Below the pieces are notes generated by a model. It did not search any database. It saw nothing but the letters and a program-made list of their open reading frames with translations, and was not told the origin of the DNA. Source: Azolla caroliniana (lineage: Eukaryota > Polypodiophyta). Taken from it: DNA of 64,000 nt. The position numbers and the translations under genes are program-made. Below, one piece after another: positions 20,297 to 30,895 of this stretch; positions within the stretch are counted from its first letter, which is position 1, and every line of letters begins with the position of its first letter. Location: assembly GCA_043228905.1 (NCBI GenBank), contig JBHGNT010000015.1:8928001-8992000 (forward strand). Reading direction: 5' to 3'.

Positions 20297-22558
20297 TTAA
20301 GAAGCCATTGTCATTGAGGAACTCATTATGCGTAAATGATATGGCTTTAATCTCACCCCATTGATCCTTTCTGTCATTAATGACCTATCCATACTCTTTA
20401 GCTCATATGTACCATTGGTAAACCTCTTGTGGATTACATAAGGTCCATCCCACCTATGCTTGAATTTTCTTTGAAAAGTCTTATCCAAGGAAATATTATA
20501 TATTAAGACCAACATACCCTCCATCAAGTTTTTTTTCCTTGCTAGTGCTTGAATTCTTTTATCCCGTCATTGACACAAGTCTTCATAGAAATGTATTGCC
20601 TCATCTCTTTTCCAAAATAAATCATGCATAGCTTCTTTTCATACATCCATTTGAAATTCATCATGCACTCCTAAGCACTCCATCATTTGAATAGAAGGAA
20701 ACAACACATTTGCAGGCATCATTTCATCCTCCCCATATACTAAGTGGAAGGGAGTAAAACCTGTGGAAAGCTTATGTGTCATCCTACATGCCCATAGTGC
20801 TTTGTTTAACACTTTATCCCAACTCCGTCGATACAAGTCCACAAGCTTGAACAATAGCTTCTGTATAATCCCATTAAAGGACTCCACAAATCCATTACAT
20901 TGTGGGTGATATGGAGTAGCTCTTTTATGTGCAATCTCCAAATGAGTTACCAAATCTTTAATAAAATCTCCTCTAAATTCAACATTATCTGTAACTAACT
21001 CCAAAGGCACACCAAATCTACATACTACTTGTTCAAAAACAAGCCTCGCCATTTCTTTGCTTGTTGCAATACCTGTAGCCCGTGCTTCTGGCCATCGTGA
21101 AACATATTCTACTGTTGACATAATGTATACTTTGCCACTAATAGAACTCGGTAATGGCCCAATGATATCTAAACCCCACTTAGAGAATATCTTATAGCTA
21201 ACAATCCTCCCTGGAGGTTCAAGCATCTTCTTTGTTGATATAATTGACATTCATGACATGACCTACACCAATGTACCACATCCCTATACATGCTTGCCCA
21301 TGTTACTTGAGTTTGCATGATCTTCCTTTTAGTATATTCTATTCCAAAATGGCCTCCACATCCTTCCTCATGACACATAGACAAACACTCTTGAATCTCA
21401 TCATGCCATAATACACGTTTAAGCACCCCATCTATATCTTTCAAATAAAGATCATCATGTATTATCACATACCTTTGTGCACGACGTGTTATGGCAAGAT
21501 GCCTATGATATGGGAGCTCTTTTCTAGCCCTTCCTGTCCTTAAAACATATTCCTCCTCTTCTAGGCTCTCTCGATCTTTGTATGATGGCATATTTATAAC
21601 ATGCACTCCCACTTCTTGTGTTACTATCTTTCTTGCTAGCCCATGAGCCCTTGCATTCTTATCTCTTGGGATATGCTGAAATTGACATTCCAAGAACTGG
21701 CGTTGCAATTGCATCACTTGTTGGAGAAGGGGACGAAGACTAGCCTTTTGCACCTTCCACACCCCCTGCACTTGTCTTATAATCAACAATGAATCTCCCT
21801 TTACCATCAAACTTCTAATTCCTTTTTCCATGCATACTTGTAAGGCATGAATTAAGCTAAGATACTCGACCTCATTGTGACTATTTGCTTCAATGTGATC
21901 ACTTCCACTCCATAACTCATGGCATTCTCTATTCATGAAAGCATATCCAATTCCTGCAATCTTTGTTTTTTGCTTAAAAGCACCATCAAAATATAATACC
22001 CCTTCAAATTTTTTCAACATTATTTCAGATTCATTGATTGGTTCGACATGATCATCTATCTCTTTTACATTCTTAGTTGGCACAAGCTCCTTATAGGTAA
22101 GCAAATCCGCCATCTTAGAGCTAGTAGTTTCTTCTTTAATAAAACTTACTTCAAACTCTTGTATAATCATTATCCACCATTTCATACATGGGCTATCTCC
22201 TGAAAATCTTAACATATGAGGGAGCAAAGCACATGAAGTTAAAACTATTGTGATTCTTCCTAACAAATACGACTTTTTGGAGGGAAAGCACCAATGCCCA
22301 TACAAGTTTTTCTTCTTGTGTCCAAGTCTTCTCTACCATTGACATCTTCCTACTAATATAATATATTGGACGCATATATGATTGCTTAATACCTTTTTGC
22401 ATTAATACTGCATCTATTGCTTCAACACCCACACTCAAACTAACATAGAATGGTTGATCCCAATTAGGTGGCATTAGGATGGGTAGAGTACTCAATCTAT
22501 CTTTTACTTCTTCAAAGGCATTTTGCTCCACTCTTCCCCACACAAATGGATCTCTCAT
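20297..22558 (-). pseudogene. gypsy D RNase H and integrase, broken
   Basis: 22558-22193 starts RNase H (DRLSTLPILMPPNWDQPFYV). 22305-21169 holds a second RNase H-like domain (GVLYFDGAFKQKTKIAGIGY, EANSHNEVEYLSLIHALQV) and the integrase zinc-binding HHCC region (CHEEGCGGHFGIEYTKRK ... CRSCHECQ). 21250-20639 is the integrase core: KWGLDIIGPLPS, ELVTDNVEF and NGFVESFNG give D, D and E. 20527-20297 is the C-terminal module with RWDGPYVIHKRF. A tether RNase H followed by a plant archaeal-type RNase H would fit the Tat lineage; I have not tested this. Confidence 0.85.
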
Positions 22559-23381
22559 TGAGGCTCTTTGTAGTGGTTAAATATACTCTACCTTTTGAAC
22601 GTGAAAGATATTGTACCTTTTGAACGAAGCTTAACAATTGCTTTGTAGAAGTCGGAGCATCCATCAATAGTAAAGATTCTACTTTACTTGGATCAGGGGC
22701 AATCCCATTAGCACTAACTTCATGCCCAAGTAGAATAATTTTACTATGTGCAATTTTGCACTTATTAGGATTCAATTGACCTCCATCTTCATCTATTCTA
22801 GCAAAAATTTGATCAAGCTTTTCTACATGACTCTTTCTATCACTATATATTCCTATGTCATCCATAAATGACCTTGCAAATTTTCCAAAGAAAGGACTTA
22901 ACAACCTATCCATCCATCCTTGAAAAGTTGCATAAGCATTAACCAACCCAAAAGGCATCTTAGTGTAACAAAATACACCCCATGGAGTGATGAAACTAGT
23001 CAACTTTTGATCTTCGGGTGCAATCTCGATTTGAAAATATCCACAAAGACCATCACATATTGAAGACCTTTCATGTCCCACCACTTCATCCAATATTTCA
23101 TCTTGGAAAGGCATTGGGTAATGATGTCGCTTGGTTGCCGCATTCAAAGGTCTGAAATCCACACATACTCTCCACTTGCCACTCTTATTAGGCACTATAA
23201 CCACTGGGGATATCCAATCAGCATCATCTACAAGTCGAATAAATCCAGCAGCCAACAACTTGCTTACCTCTTCCCCCAAAATCTCTCTTCTTATATTGCC
23301 TAACCTTCTGAGTTTTTGAGGAACTGGCATTGCATTGCTATGCAACTTTATCTCGTGTAACACAGAATGTGTTCCCCTCAT
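22512..23381 (-). pseudogene. gypsy D reverse transcriptase
   Basis: 289 residues: AAGFIRLVDDADWISPVVIV, WRVCVDFRPLNAATKRHHYP, WGVFCYTKMPFGLVNAYATF, and the catalytic box RSFMDDIGIYSDR, so the D-D pair is kept with M in place of the usual leucine or valine. The thumb region follows with ILLGHEVSANGIAPDPSKV. The frame shifts near 22570-22630 (SKGRVYLTTTK), then RNase H continues in other frames. RT copies element RNA to DNA in the particle. Confidence 0.88.
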
Positions 23382-24386
23382 CTAAGTATACTTTGTAGCA
23401 AACAACTTAGGATACTTATCAAATAACATGGAATATTGGTCTTCAGTCAAATTAGGGGATAACATTACCATGAGTTCCTCCTTGGGCACATTGGGCTGAC
23501 TTTTGGTGGGTTCTAACCCAATACCACATAGGTCGACTCCTATGTGTAATTCCTCATACCCATCATCAACCTCATCCTCTTCACTTGAAGAAAAGGATTC
23601 CTCATCTGAAAATTCTTCAACATCATCTTGCCCTTCTTCTTCTAGTCTAGCATCTGGGAAATAAAGTAATTGTCTTGTCTTCATATCACACTTCACTCTT
23701 TGACCATGAGGCTTATTGGTGAACAATTCTAATTCCCCACGATGCCAATCTTGTCTCATTTTCATACCCATCAACCATGGTCTTCCTAGTATTAGTGGAT
23801 AAGCCCTTGGTCTTGCTGGCAAGATGTGCAAATCCACCAATACTTGTTGCCCTAACACATACAACTTTACTTGCTCTGCTACTCCCACACATCGGACTAC
23901 TGCATTATTTGCCATATTCATGTTATATGCATGTTTTCTATTAATCTTTAATTGTAATCTGCTTGATGTATCCTCCGTGATGACACATACTTGTGCACCA
24001 CCATCTACATATGTTGGGGCCACCACTTGCCCTTGACACCAAACTTCTAGTACTGGCAACAAATCTTTTTCATGACTGTAACATATTCGAGGAATATCTT
24101 GAGTATCTACTCTACCTATAGTATTAGTTGCCCTTCTACCCTTCTTAGAAATACTCACCATTTTCCACCACTCTCTACGTAGCTTAGGAACTAATTCTAA
24201 AGCTTGGGCAAAGGTCATATCCACTTTCCTTTCTTTCAAGTCGTTCAACAAGGAACATGATTCTTGATTTAAACCTAGTGGATAATCCTTGATTGCTATC
24301 CTCTTCTTTGATTCTAGAGATTTCATTCCTTGCTTATCCCTATGCTTACTAGGTTCTCCCTCTTGTGATATTGCTCCATCTTTCAC
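23382..24386 (-). pseudogene. gypsy D protease region
   Basis: 334 open residues between two in-frame stops. The protease signature is TYVDGGAQVCVIT, with D-G-G in place of D-[ST]-G, and the end of the domain is YPLILGRPWLMG. An acidic linker (EEEGQDDVEEFSDEESFSSS) and the KYPKLFATKYT segment precede RT. The flanking TAG codons at 24387 and 23382 sit where an uninterrupted Gag-Pol frame is expected. The D-G-G form also occurs in C and F, so it may be the family norm. Confidence 0.85.
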
Positions 24387-25452
24387 CTAATTATGCAACC
24401 TAGTTCGCATTCTTGATCCTCCCTCGTGCTCTTCTAAACGAGCTCTCTTTCCCACTAAAACATCATATGAATCCCCATCTAACATGACCTTCCCACATGT
24501 TGTATTTAATGCATCCTTTACATTATCATTCTTCTTAAACTCAATCAAATTAACACCATGAGAATTTACTTGATTTTGTGACCTTTGCTCTTCTACTCGT
24601 CTTGGAATTGGGGCAATACCTCCTCCTTCGCACTTAGGATGTGGGCAATTTGGTGAAATATGTCCTCGTTCAAAATAATTATAACACTGCACATTGGGAT
24701 TCGGCCTCCCAATATCTTTCTTTTGTTGAGAAACTTGTATAGACCTTGTAAGTTCAGCTTGGTTAAAACAAAGCTTACTTACTTCATCAGCCATCTTTGC
24801 GGCTTGTTGTGCAAGATCCATGGCCCCACTTGTAAAAGACTCTCGCCGTGAAGACACACACATCAGGACTTTTTTCATGTACCCTGTGAATGTATGATGT
24901 CGCACCTTCAATAGCTTCATCATCTTCTTTCATGTCCCTCCCAAGATTTCTCATCCTCTTTCTCCATTTACTTATTGCCACTTCTTTTGCCCTTCCAAAA
25001 GATTCAGGTTCCTTATCATCTACCTTCTCTTTAATATCCTCATGCAAGGCCACGATAAATTGGTTACACTTCATAAAATCGGGTGGAACTTGATCATTTC
25101 CTAATCTCTCCAATCTCCTATATAAATCTTCAAACCTCCTAATAAAATCCCTAATATCCTCCTCATACCCTTGCCTTACCCTTGTAATATCCTTCCAAAT
25201 AGCTTATGGAGTTTCAGTTTTTTGAAATTGGGTTAACAATGCTTGTTGCAAACTTTCCCAATCATTCTTTACCTCTATAGGCACTAACCTTACAAACCAA
25301 TCTAAAGCCGGACCATCCAACAAAAGGCTTACCATTATCGCTACATAAGCATCACTTTTCCCGGCTTGTCGAGCCCAAATCATCAACCGACGCACGAATT
25401 GCACGACATCACTATTCGTCCTAGTGAAAGGCTCACTAAAGAGATCCGCCAT
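24387..25452 (-). pseudogene. gypsy D gag, broken
   Basis: The ATG at 25452 gives MADLFSEPFTRTNSDVVQFVR, then a gag domain with LLLDGPALDWFVRL and ESLQQALLTQF. An in-frame TAA at 25204-25206 interrupts it; the same frame continues with IWKDITRVRQGYEEDIRDF. After a shift near 24840 the frame 24923-24387 carries the knuckle CYNYFERGHISPNC, in which the second cysteine is a tyrosine. The in-frame TAG at 24387 links directly to the protease frame. Without the stops it would be a normal Gag-Pol precursor start. Confidence 0.85.
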
Positions 25453-25548
25453 TATTTCGAAACACCCAAGTGCCAAAATATGCAAATAAAGCAATAATAC
25501 CACCAATTCCAATATTAAGATATTTGGTATTTTTCGATTCCACACACA

Positions 25549-26579
25549 GATTTTTCGGCTTGGGAACAAGTGGCAAGTAGAGTTCTCTACTACTTTGCAT
25601 CCTGTGTGAGCGACCAGCTATTGAGCTATATTCCAGATGCTAAGACGCCAAACGACGCGTGGGTGAATCTGAAAAAGATTTTCGCCGCAAGCCCAACGGC
25701 CAGGAAGCTGCAGCTCAGGTAAGAGGTCCACAATGTCCGATAGAAAGATCTATCTGTGGCTGATTACACGGCCCGAATCAAGGAAATCTGTGATTCTCTC
25801 TCCTTCGTCAACGTGAACGTTGAGGAAGATGAAATGGTGCAGGTTTGCCTTGGTGGGCTAGTGTCTAGGTTCGGAGCCTTCCGAACGGCGGTTTGTACGA
25901 GGGAGAATATGCCTTCGTTCATCGAGCTTCAGTCAATGTTGCTCGAGCAGGAAAATCACGCAGGTACGTCGACGAGTACGCATGCTGACGGCAAGATGTT
26001 GTACACGGAGGAAGATAGGCCCCGTGGTCATGGTGGATGAGGCGGATCGGCGCGCAATGGAGGCGGCCGACAAGAGCTGAACAGGCGGCATAATCGAAAT
26101 GCCAACAGTAGTTCCGAACCCTCCACAAGCAGGGGGAGTCATGGCGGCGCCGGAAGCTGGCAATAGAAGGCCGTGTCGGAATGTTGGTATTGTGACAAGA
26201 AAGGCGACAAGGAGAGTGAGTGTTGGAAAAAGAGAGCCGATTCAGACAAAGCCGGATCGAGCCGAAGAGACGCAGAGAGGCGTCAGATATCACACTACGC
26301 AGAAGGCGCTAAACAAGCTGAAAACAAATCGGGCCCAACCTTCGTAATGAAGCATAAGGCCAATTCTATGGTCGTGAACACCTCGAAATCAAGCGAGGTG
26401 TGGTATGTTGATTCTAGAGTGTCAAATCATATGACGAGTCACGAGGAATGGTTCTCATACTTGGAGAAATAGGAATCACAAGGAGTGGTCGAAACAGGAG
26501 AAAACAATCCGCATACCATCGAACATGTAAGCAAAGTTCCCCTCAGCTACGTCGGGTAGAAAGGGAAGCTCATGAACGT
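25549..26579 (+). pseudogene. copia N gag and protease, second piece
   Basis: Resumes with ASRVLYYFASCVSDQLLSYI and DAKTPNDAWVNLKKIFAA. An in-frame TAA follows KLQLR, where copia A has WQELNN. 25756-26040 continues (YTARIKEICDSLSFVNVNVE). The knuckle is CWYCDKKGDKESEC, with the zinc-binding histidine changed to aspartate. The protease motif near 26400 reads VWYVDSRVSNHMTS; the usual D-S-G has become D-S-R, which would abolish catalysis. It ends at 26579 at the E insertion and resumes at 33416 with NVLHVPTITKN. The whole piece is dead coding sequence. Confidence 0.87.
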
Positions 26580-27123
26580 TGTCGTGAAGAAAACCGTCCA
26601 CAAGTGGAATCGGTGTACTAGAGCGTAGAAACCGACTCTTCATGCACGTGCGCCTTAAGGAAATCCTAGGTAGGTTCGGTAGGTAGGAGAGTAAAGGGAT
26701 CGCGGAGAGTCGAGGACGAAGTGCTGTCGGATTGGGCGCGAAGGTTTCTCTCTCTCTCTCTCTCTGTGCAGGTTTCGGGCGGCTCACGCTGCTCCGAGGA
26801 ATGCCCGAGTGCTTCCGGCAACACCTCCAACCTGTTCCTGTCTTTCTGTGCGTTTACGAACAGGTATCGGCATCTGTCCACCGACCTGTTCGGTTGTAAC
26901 CGACTTCGTGTTTTGTTGTCTTAGTGTTCTTGTTGTTTGTCTTGTCAATACATACATACTTTCGTGTCTTTTGTGTCGCTGTCCCATTCGCGTCCTTGCG
27001 TCGAAGGGCCGTGTCCCTGTGAATCTACGCTCGCACGTAGTGGGTCTCTCTCTCTCTTACTCTTCGATACAGGACTCCCGAGGTCCCGCCTCACTCCACG
27101 CATCCGCGAGGAATACCTCGACA
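26580..27123 (+). repeat. 5' LTR of gypsy E
   Basis: TGTCGTGAAG ... ACCTCGACA, with matching TGTCG/CGACA ends, 544 bp. It has a CT microsatellite near 26748-26766. No TATA box is seen; E2 has one in a segment that is absent here. About 30 bases present after the CT tract in the 3' LTR and in E2 are missing. Confidence 0.95.
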
Positions 27124-27127
27124 TATT

Positions 27128-27143
27128 TGGTGAACCCGACGTG
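27128..27143 (+). other. Probable primer-binding site of gypsy E
   Basis: TGGTGAACCCGACGTG begins four bases after the LTR and is identical in E2 (63153). I could not match it to a particular tRNA from memory. Confidence 0.5.
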
Positions 27144-27167
27144 AAAGAGGCGGCAGAAGAGCAGAGG

Positions 27168-28154
27168 ATGAGGGGGTCGGATCTTGCAGAGGCCATGGCT
27201 TCGGCCGTGGATCGGATATTGAGCACACGCGAGGGCACCGGTGCCCTCGACAGAGCCATTGAGGCGGTCGTCGGTACGATCGGCTGTTTCAGCGGAAAGG
27301 ATGCTACGAAGTATTTGGCGTCCTACGGGGCGGAAATGCTGATGCGGGACATTCCGGAAGAGAGGCGTCTTGCCGGGTTCCCTCGAGTGGCGATGCCGAG
27401 CATCCATGCGGAGGTGCTCGAGGTACGGGCGGAGAGCCGTACCTGGGAGGAGTTCGAAGGCCGACTCCTAGAGAAATATGGGCTGGACGACACGCTCCGG
27501 CTTTCGAAACGGGACTTCATGGAATGGGTGGAGTCCCCCGGCAAAGGAAGAAACGCGTCGGCACTCCTCCGGGAGTTCGAAGAACGCTTTGCGCGCCTTT
27601 CGGCGCTTGACCAAACCATTCTGGATACGAGCCGGGTCCTACTGTTCGTCAAGTCGGTGGACGAACGGGACCGGGATCAAGTCGGCTCCTTGCTGGAAAC
27701 TGAAGACGGGCTGACAACCGACTGGGCTGCGGTTAAGAGAGTCTGTGGCCGTTTTGACAAACGGCGAGAATGGGCTGACAACGGGGCGGCAGGTGCGGGC
27801 TCTGTTACAGCAAGGAGGCTTGAACCGGCACCGCAAGTGCGAAGGGAAGAAACCCGGGAATGGCTCGAGACCGGTCCAGCTTCGACCAGCATGGTCAATG
27901 GCTCGTACGGAGGAGCCGCGCTAGAGGAGTTGACGCGGGCGATAAAGGATCTCCAGATCGCCCAGACTCGAAGGGAAGGCGGCGAACCGGCTCGTGACCG
28001 ACGGCCGGCAGCAGGGAACAGGTGCATGTGGTGCGACGAGGTCGGCCACATTCGGAAGGACTGCGGCGATTTCGCAGAGGCGTTGAGAAACCGGGTGGTG
28101 TCCCTGTGGGAAGGCCGGGTGCACGCTGGCGACACTAGGAGGGCCCTGAGCTGA
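27168..28154 (+). CDS. gypsy E gag
   Basis: ATG at 27168 (MRGSDLAEAMASAVDRIL) follows the leader; E2 has the same start. The central region (YLASYGAEMLMRDIPEERR, RTWEEFEGRLLEKYGLDD) is a gypsy-type gag core. A conserved AALEELTRAIKDLQIAQ helix precedes the zinc knuckle CMWCDEVGHIRKDC (28023-28064, CX2CX4HX4C). The frame ends at a TGA (28152-28154) after RRALS, only five codons before the ATG of the next frame, which is in the same phase. That TGA may be a mutated CGA rather than a true end, so gag and protease may once have been one precursor. It forms the particle and binds RNA. Confidence 0.88.
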   Translation: MRGSDLAEAMASAVDRILSTREGTGALDRAIEAVVGTIGCFSGKDATKYLASYGAEMLMRDIPEERRLAGFPRVAMPSIHAEVLEVRAESRTWEEFEGRLLEKYGLDDTLRLSKRDFMEWVESPGKGRNASALLREFEERFARLSALDQTILDTSRVLLFVKSVDERDRDQVGSLLETEDGLTTDWAAVKRVCGRFDKRREWADNGAAGAGSVTARRLEPAPQVRREETREWLETGPASTSMVNGSYGGAALEELTRAIKDLQIAQTRREGGEPARDRRPAAGNRCMWCDEVGHIRKDCGDFAEALRNRVVSLWEGRVHAGDTRRALS

Positions 28155-28172
28155 AACGACGGGCGAGGAGGT

Positions 28173-29294
28173 ATGAAGAGACTGATGGAAGAGGCAGTGG
28201 CCCGACACGTGGAGGCCATCCACTACTCGGCGTCAGCCGGTATTCAGGTCGGGGGTAGCGAGGCCCGAAAGGAAAGTAAAGACGGTTTCTGGTCGGCAAT
28301 GCTGGAAGGCCTCGCCGGCGCGCAGCTGAGGAAAGATGAAACGGACCGCGCTAAGAGGCGGGTCCGGGAAATAACCGGGTGGAGCGATCCGGTCGAGGAG
28401 AAGACGGGCTTCGTAGAAGCCGCTTGCCGAAACTACGAGGCTCTGGTAGAAGAAAAACGAGTGGGGAAAGCCGGAGCGGCCGGGCCCTCACAACGGTACG
28501 AGACCCGATTCGGGCAACGACGGAACGATGCCAGTGGGTCCAGCTCGCAAGATAACCCCAGGAAGGGTGGATACCAACTAGGGACGGAAATTGAAAGGAC
28601 TACGGACCTACGGAAGGTCCTAGAGGAACGGATCCTCGACAGCAAGGTGGAGTTGTCATTACGAGAGGTGCTAGGGATCGCCAAGAAGGAGTTCCACGAC
28701 TCCATTGTAGACTTGGTGAAACGGAAGAGACTGTCGACGGAGACGGAACCGGAAAAACCGGTGGAGGTGCGGACGACGCACATCGACGACTCGGCGCTGA
28801 AAGATGAGTGGGCGGAGAGCCACTATTCGAGGCCACACTGGGCCCGAGCGACCACGGAGACCCCGGTGAAAATCGGAGATGTTCGGGAACCGGTGGTGGC
28901 GTTGGTGGACCACGGTTCGGAAATAAACCTAATGTCCATGGACTTCTATAAGAAGGGGAAGTGGCCGATCAACACCAAGCACGGGTGGAAGATACGGGCG
29001 GCGACGCGCGCCACAGAGGAACTGCATGGGGCCTGCCCGAACGTGCGAGTCAAGATCGACGACGTCGAGATTGACCAGCACTTCTTCGTACAGGAAACGT
29101 CTTCGCACCCGGTCATATTAGGGGAACCATACATCACGGCGGCGCGAATGGAGACCAAGGTGCTGGACAACGGTTCGGCCTACGCGAGGGTCAAAAGCCA
29201 GGACGGGCGCCATTCGGTGCACTTTTTGACGGTGCGGCCGAACCATGAGAGAAACCGCGAGTCCCTCGGTGGCGAGAACCGGGAGGATTTTTAG
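28173..29294 (+). CDS. gypsy E protease-containing frame
   Basis: 373 residues from the ATG at 28173, in phase with gag. The first 220 residues are charged and unfamiliar. The protease is at about residues 235-340: VALVDHGSEINLMSMDFY, then HPVILGEPYITAA. The catalytic triplet region is D-H-G-S (28908-28919) instead of D-[ST]-G-A. From memory, elements of mosses and some fungi share a D-[HY]-G-S-E-I-N motif, so it may be normal for this lineage. The frame stops at 29294. RT starts about 100 bases on in another phase after two or three stops. Confidence 0.85.
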   Translation: MKRLMEEAVARHVEAIHYSASAGIQVGGSEARKESKDGFWSAMLEGLAGAQLRKDETDRAKRRVREITGWSDPVEEKTGFVEAACRNYEALVEEKRVGKAGAAGPSQRYETRFGQRRNDASGSSSQDNPRKGGYQLGTEIERTTDLRKVLEERILDSKVELSLREVLGIAKKEFHDSIVDLVKRKRLSTETEPEKPVEVRTTHIDDSALKDEWAESHYSRPHWARATTETPVKIGDVREPVVALVDHGSEINLMSMDFYKKGKWPINTKHGWKIRAATRATEELHGACPNVRVKIDDVEIDQHFFVQETSSHPVILGEPYITAARMETKVLDNGSAYARVKSQDGRHSVHFLTVRPNHERNRESLGGENREDF

Positions 29295-29398
29295 AGAGGG
29301 CTGCCAAGGCGTGGGGCCGAGACAGCCCGGACACTCGGAAAAGACCCCACGACTGTACGATAGGTAGGGGATTTTGCTTCTCCGACAACGAAGGGTGT

Positions 29399-30895
29399 AT
29401 GATGGTCGACATCATTGGCCGAGAAAAGACAAGGGCGGAAGAGCGACTTCGAGCGTGCGGAGTTCTCGGCCCGGACGAGGAAATCAGCGGAGCCGTGGAG
29501 GCGGTCTCCTTCGACGACACCTTAGGGATGCTGAGGAAGGTTGCCGGAGAAGACCTTAACGAAGACCGGACGATACCGGTATGTTCCGAAGAGATGTACG
29601 AAGTCATCGCGGACTTCAGTCGGGGGCTCGGGACGGATCAGACGGCCCGAGTTAGCACAAAGTACAAGATTGTGGACCGGAAGGTAAGGCCAGTCTTGGC
29701 ACCCTTACCGGAGGGCAGCGAGTCCAGGATCAGAGGGGTTGCGTCGGACCCCAGTTTACGAGATCCGGCCTGCATAGGGCACACCTTCACCGACGGGACG
29801 CTCCAGGAGCTCAAAATCGGTGGGGGCGGGTTCCTACTGCCGGCGGAGGAAGACCGGTTTCGGAGGATGCTCGGAAGGCACGGGAAAGCCTTCGCATTCT
29901 CACCGGAAGAGATCGGGTGCGTAGACCCGACGATCGTGGAGCCGATGGTGATATTCACGGTACCGCATGTGCCGTGGAATCTCAAGCCGATTCCGGTACC
30001 GAGAGCTCACATCCCGAAGTTGATGGAGCTATTGAGGCAGAAAGTAGATATGGGCATTCTTGAACCGTCGAGTGCCCCATACTCGAACCGATGGTTTACC
30101 GTACCGAAGAAAAACGAAACGTTGCGCTTCATTCAAGACCTGCAGCCGGTCAACAGAGTGACCATTCGAAACGCAGGAATCGGACCGACCATAGACGAGT
30201 TCGCGGGGGCCTTTGCCGGAAGGTCGATTTACTCGGTCGGTGATCTGTACTCAGGGTACGACCAGTTCCAGCTAGCCGTGGAAAGTAGAGACATTACGAC
30301 GATGCGAACTCCCCTCGGCCTAGTGCGAATGTGTACCCTGCCACAGGGAGGGACCAACTCGGTGGCCCACATGGTGAATGCAATGAACAAGGTACTGAGG
30401 GATTGCATCCGGGACATCACCATGCCGTTTCTAGACGACATCCCTATCAAAGGGTGCCCGGTGGAAGAGAAGGACGAGACACTCGGGCCGGACGGATGCC
30501 GGCTATTCGTTGCAACACACATCAACGACTGCGAGAAGGTGCTACAAAGGCTAGAGGAGGCGAGGCTCACCTTCTCCGGGGAGAAGTCGGCCTTCGGGCA
30601 ATCAGAAATCCTGGTGGTCGGGCATCTATGCGGACCATATGGCCGGAAGCCGTCTCCGGCAAAGGTAGAAGCCATCTCCGCGATGAAGACCGACTGTAGC
30701 TCGGTTACGGAAGTTCGGAGGTTCCTGGGGGCATGCGCATTCTACCACATATGGATCCCACATTACGCCCACGTTGCGGAGCCGCTATACGGGTTGCTGA
30801 AGAAAGGGCGAAAATTCGAGTGGCGAGACGAGCACACGGAGTCGGTCCGGAAGCTGAAAGAAGCTCTTGCGGCAACACCGGCGCTCGTATTTTGA
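29399..30895 (+). pseudogene. gypsy E reverse transcriptase
   Basis: 498 residues open. RT motifs: KVDMGILEPSSAPYSNRWFT, LRFIQDLQPVNRVTIRNAG, DLYSGYDQFQLAVESRDITT, and the catalytic MPFLDDIPIKG (FLDD at 30428-30439). The thumb continues HLCGPYGRKPSPAKVEAIS and RRFLGACAFYHIWIPHYA. The frame ends at TGA after ATPALVF, and RNase H continues one phase over (LKAVYEKGTPVYITVDTSP). One small indel near 30885 therefore separates RT from RNase H. Otherwise the domain is well kept. Confidence 0.88.

Larger units (their letters stand above)
19274..25548 (-). mobile_element. Ty3/gypsy retrotransposon D, 5' LTR lost
   Basis: Minus-strand order: gag from 25452, a degenerate knuckle, protease, RT, RNase H, integrase, polypurine tract, 3' LTR. 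Pol order defines gypsy. The left end interrupts copia N gag at 19273. The right end, with the 5' LTR and leader, is gone and copia gag resumes at 25549. A truncated copy of its LTR is at 44836-45192 next to the second copia gag copy. Low GC and different codon use set D apart from the GC-rich E and F. Confidence 0.92.
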
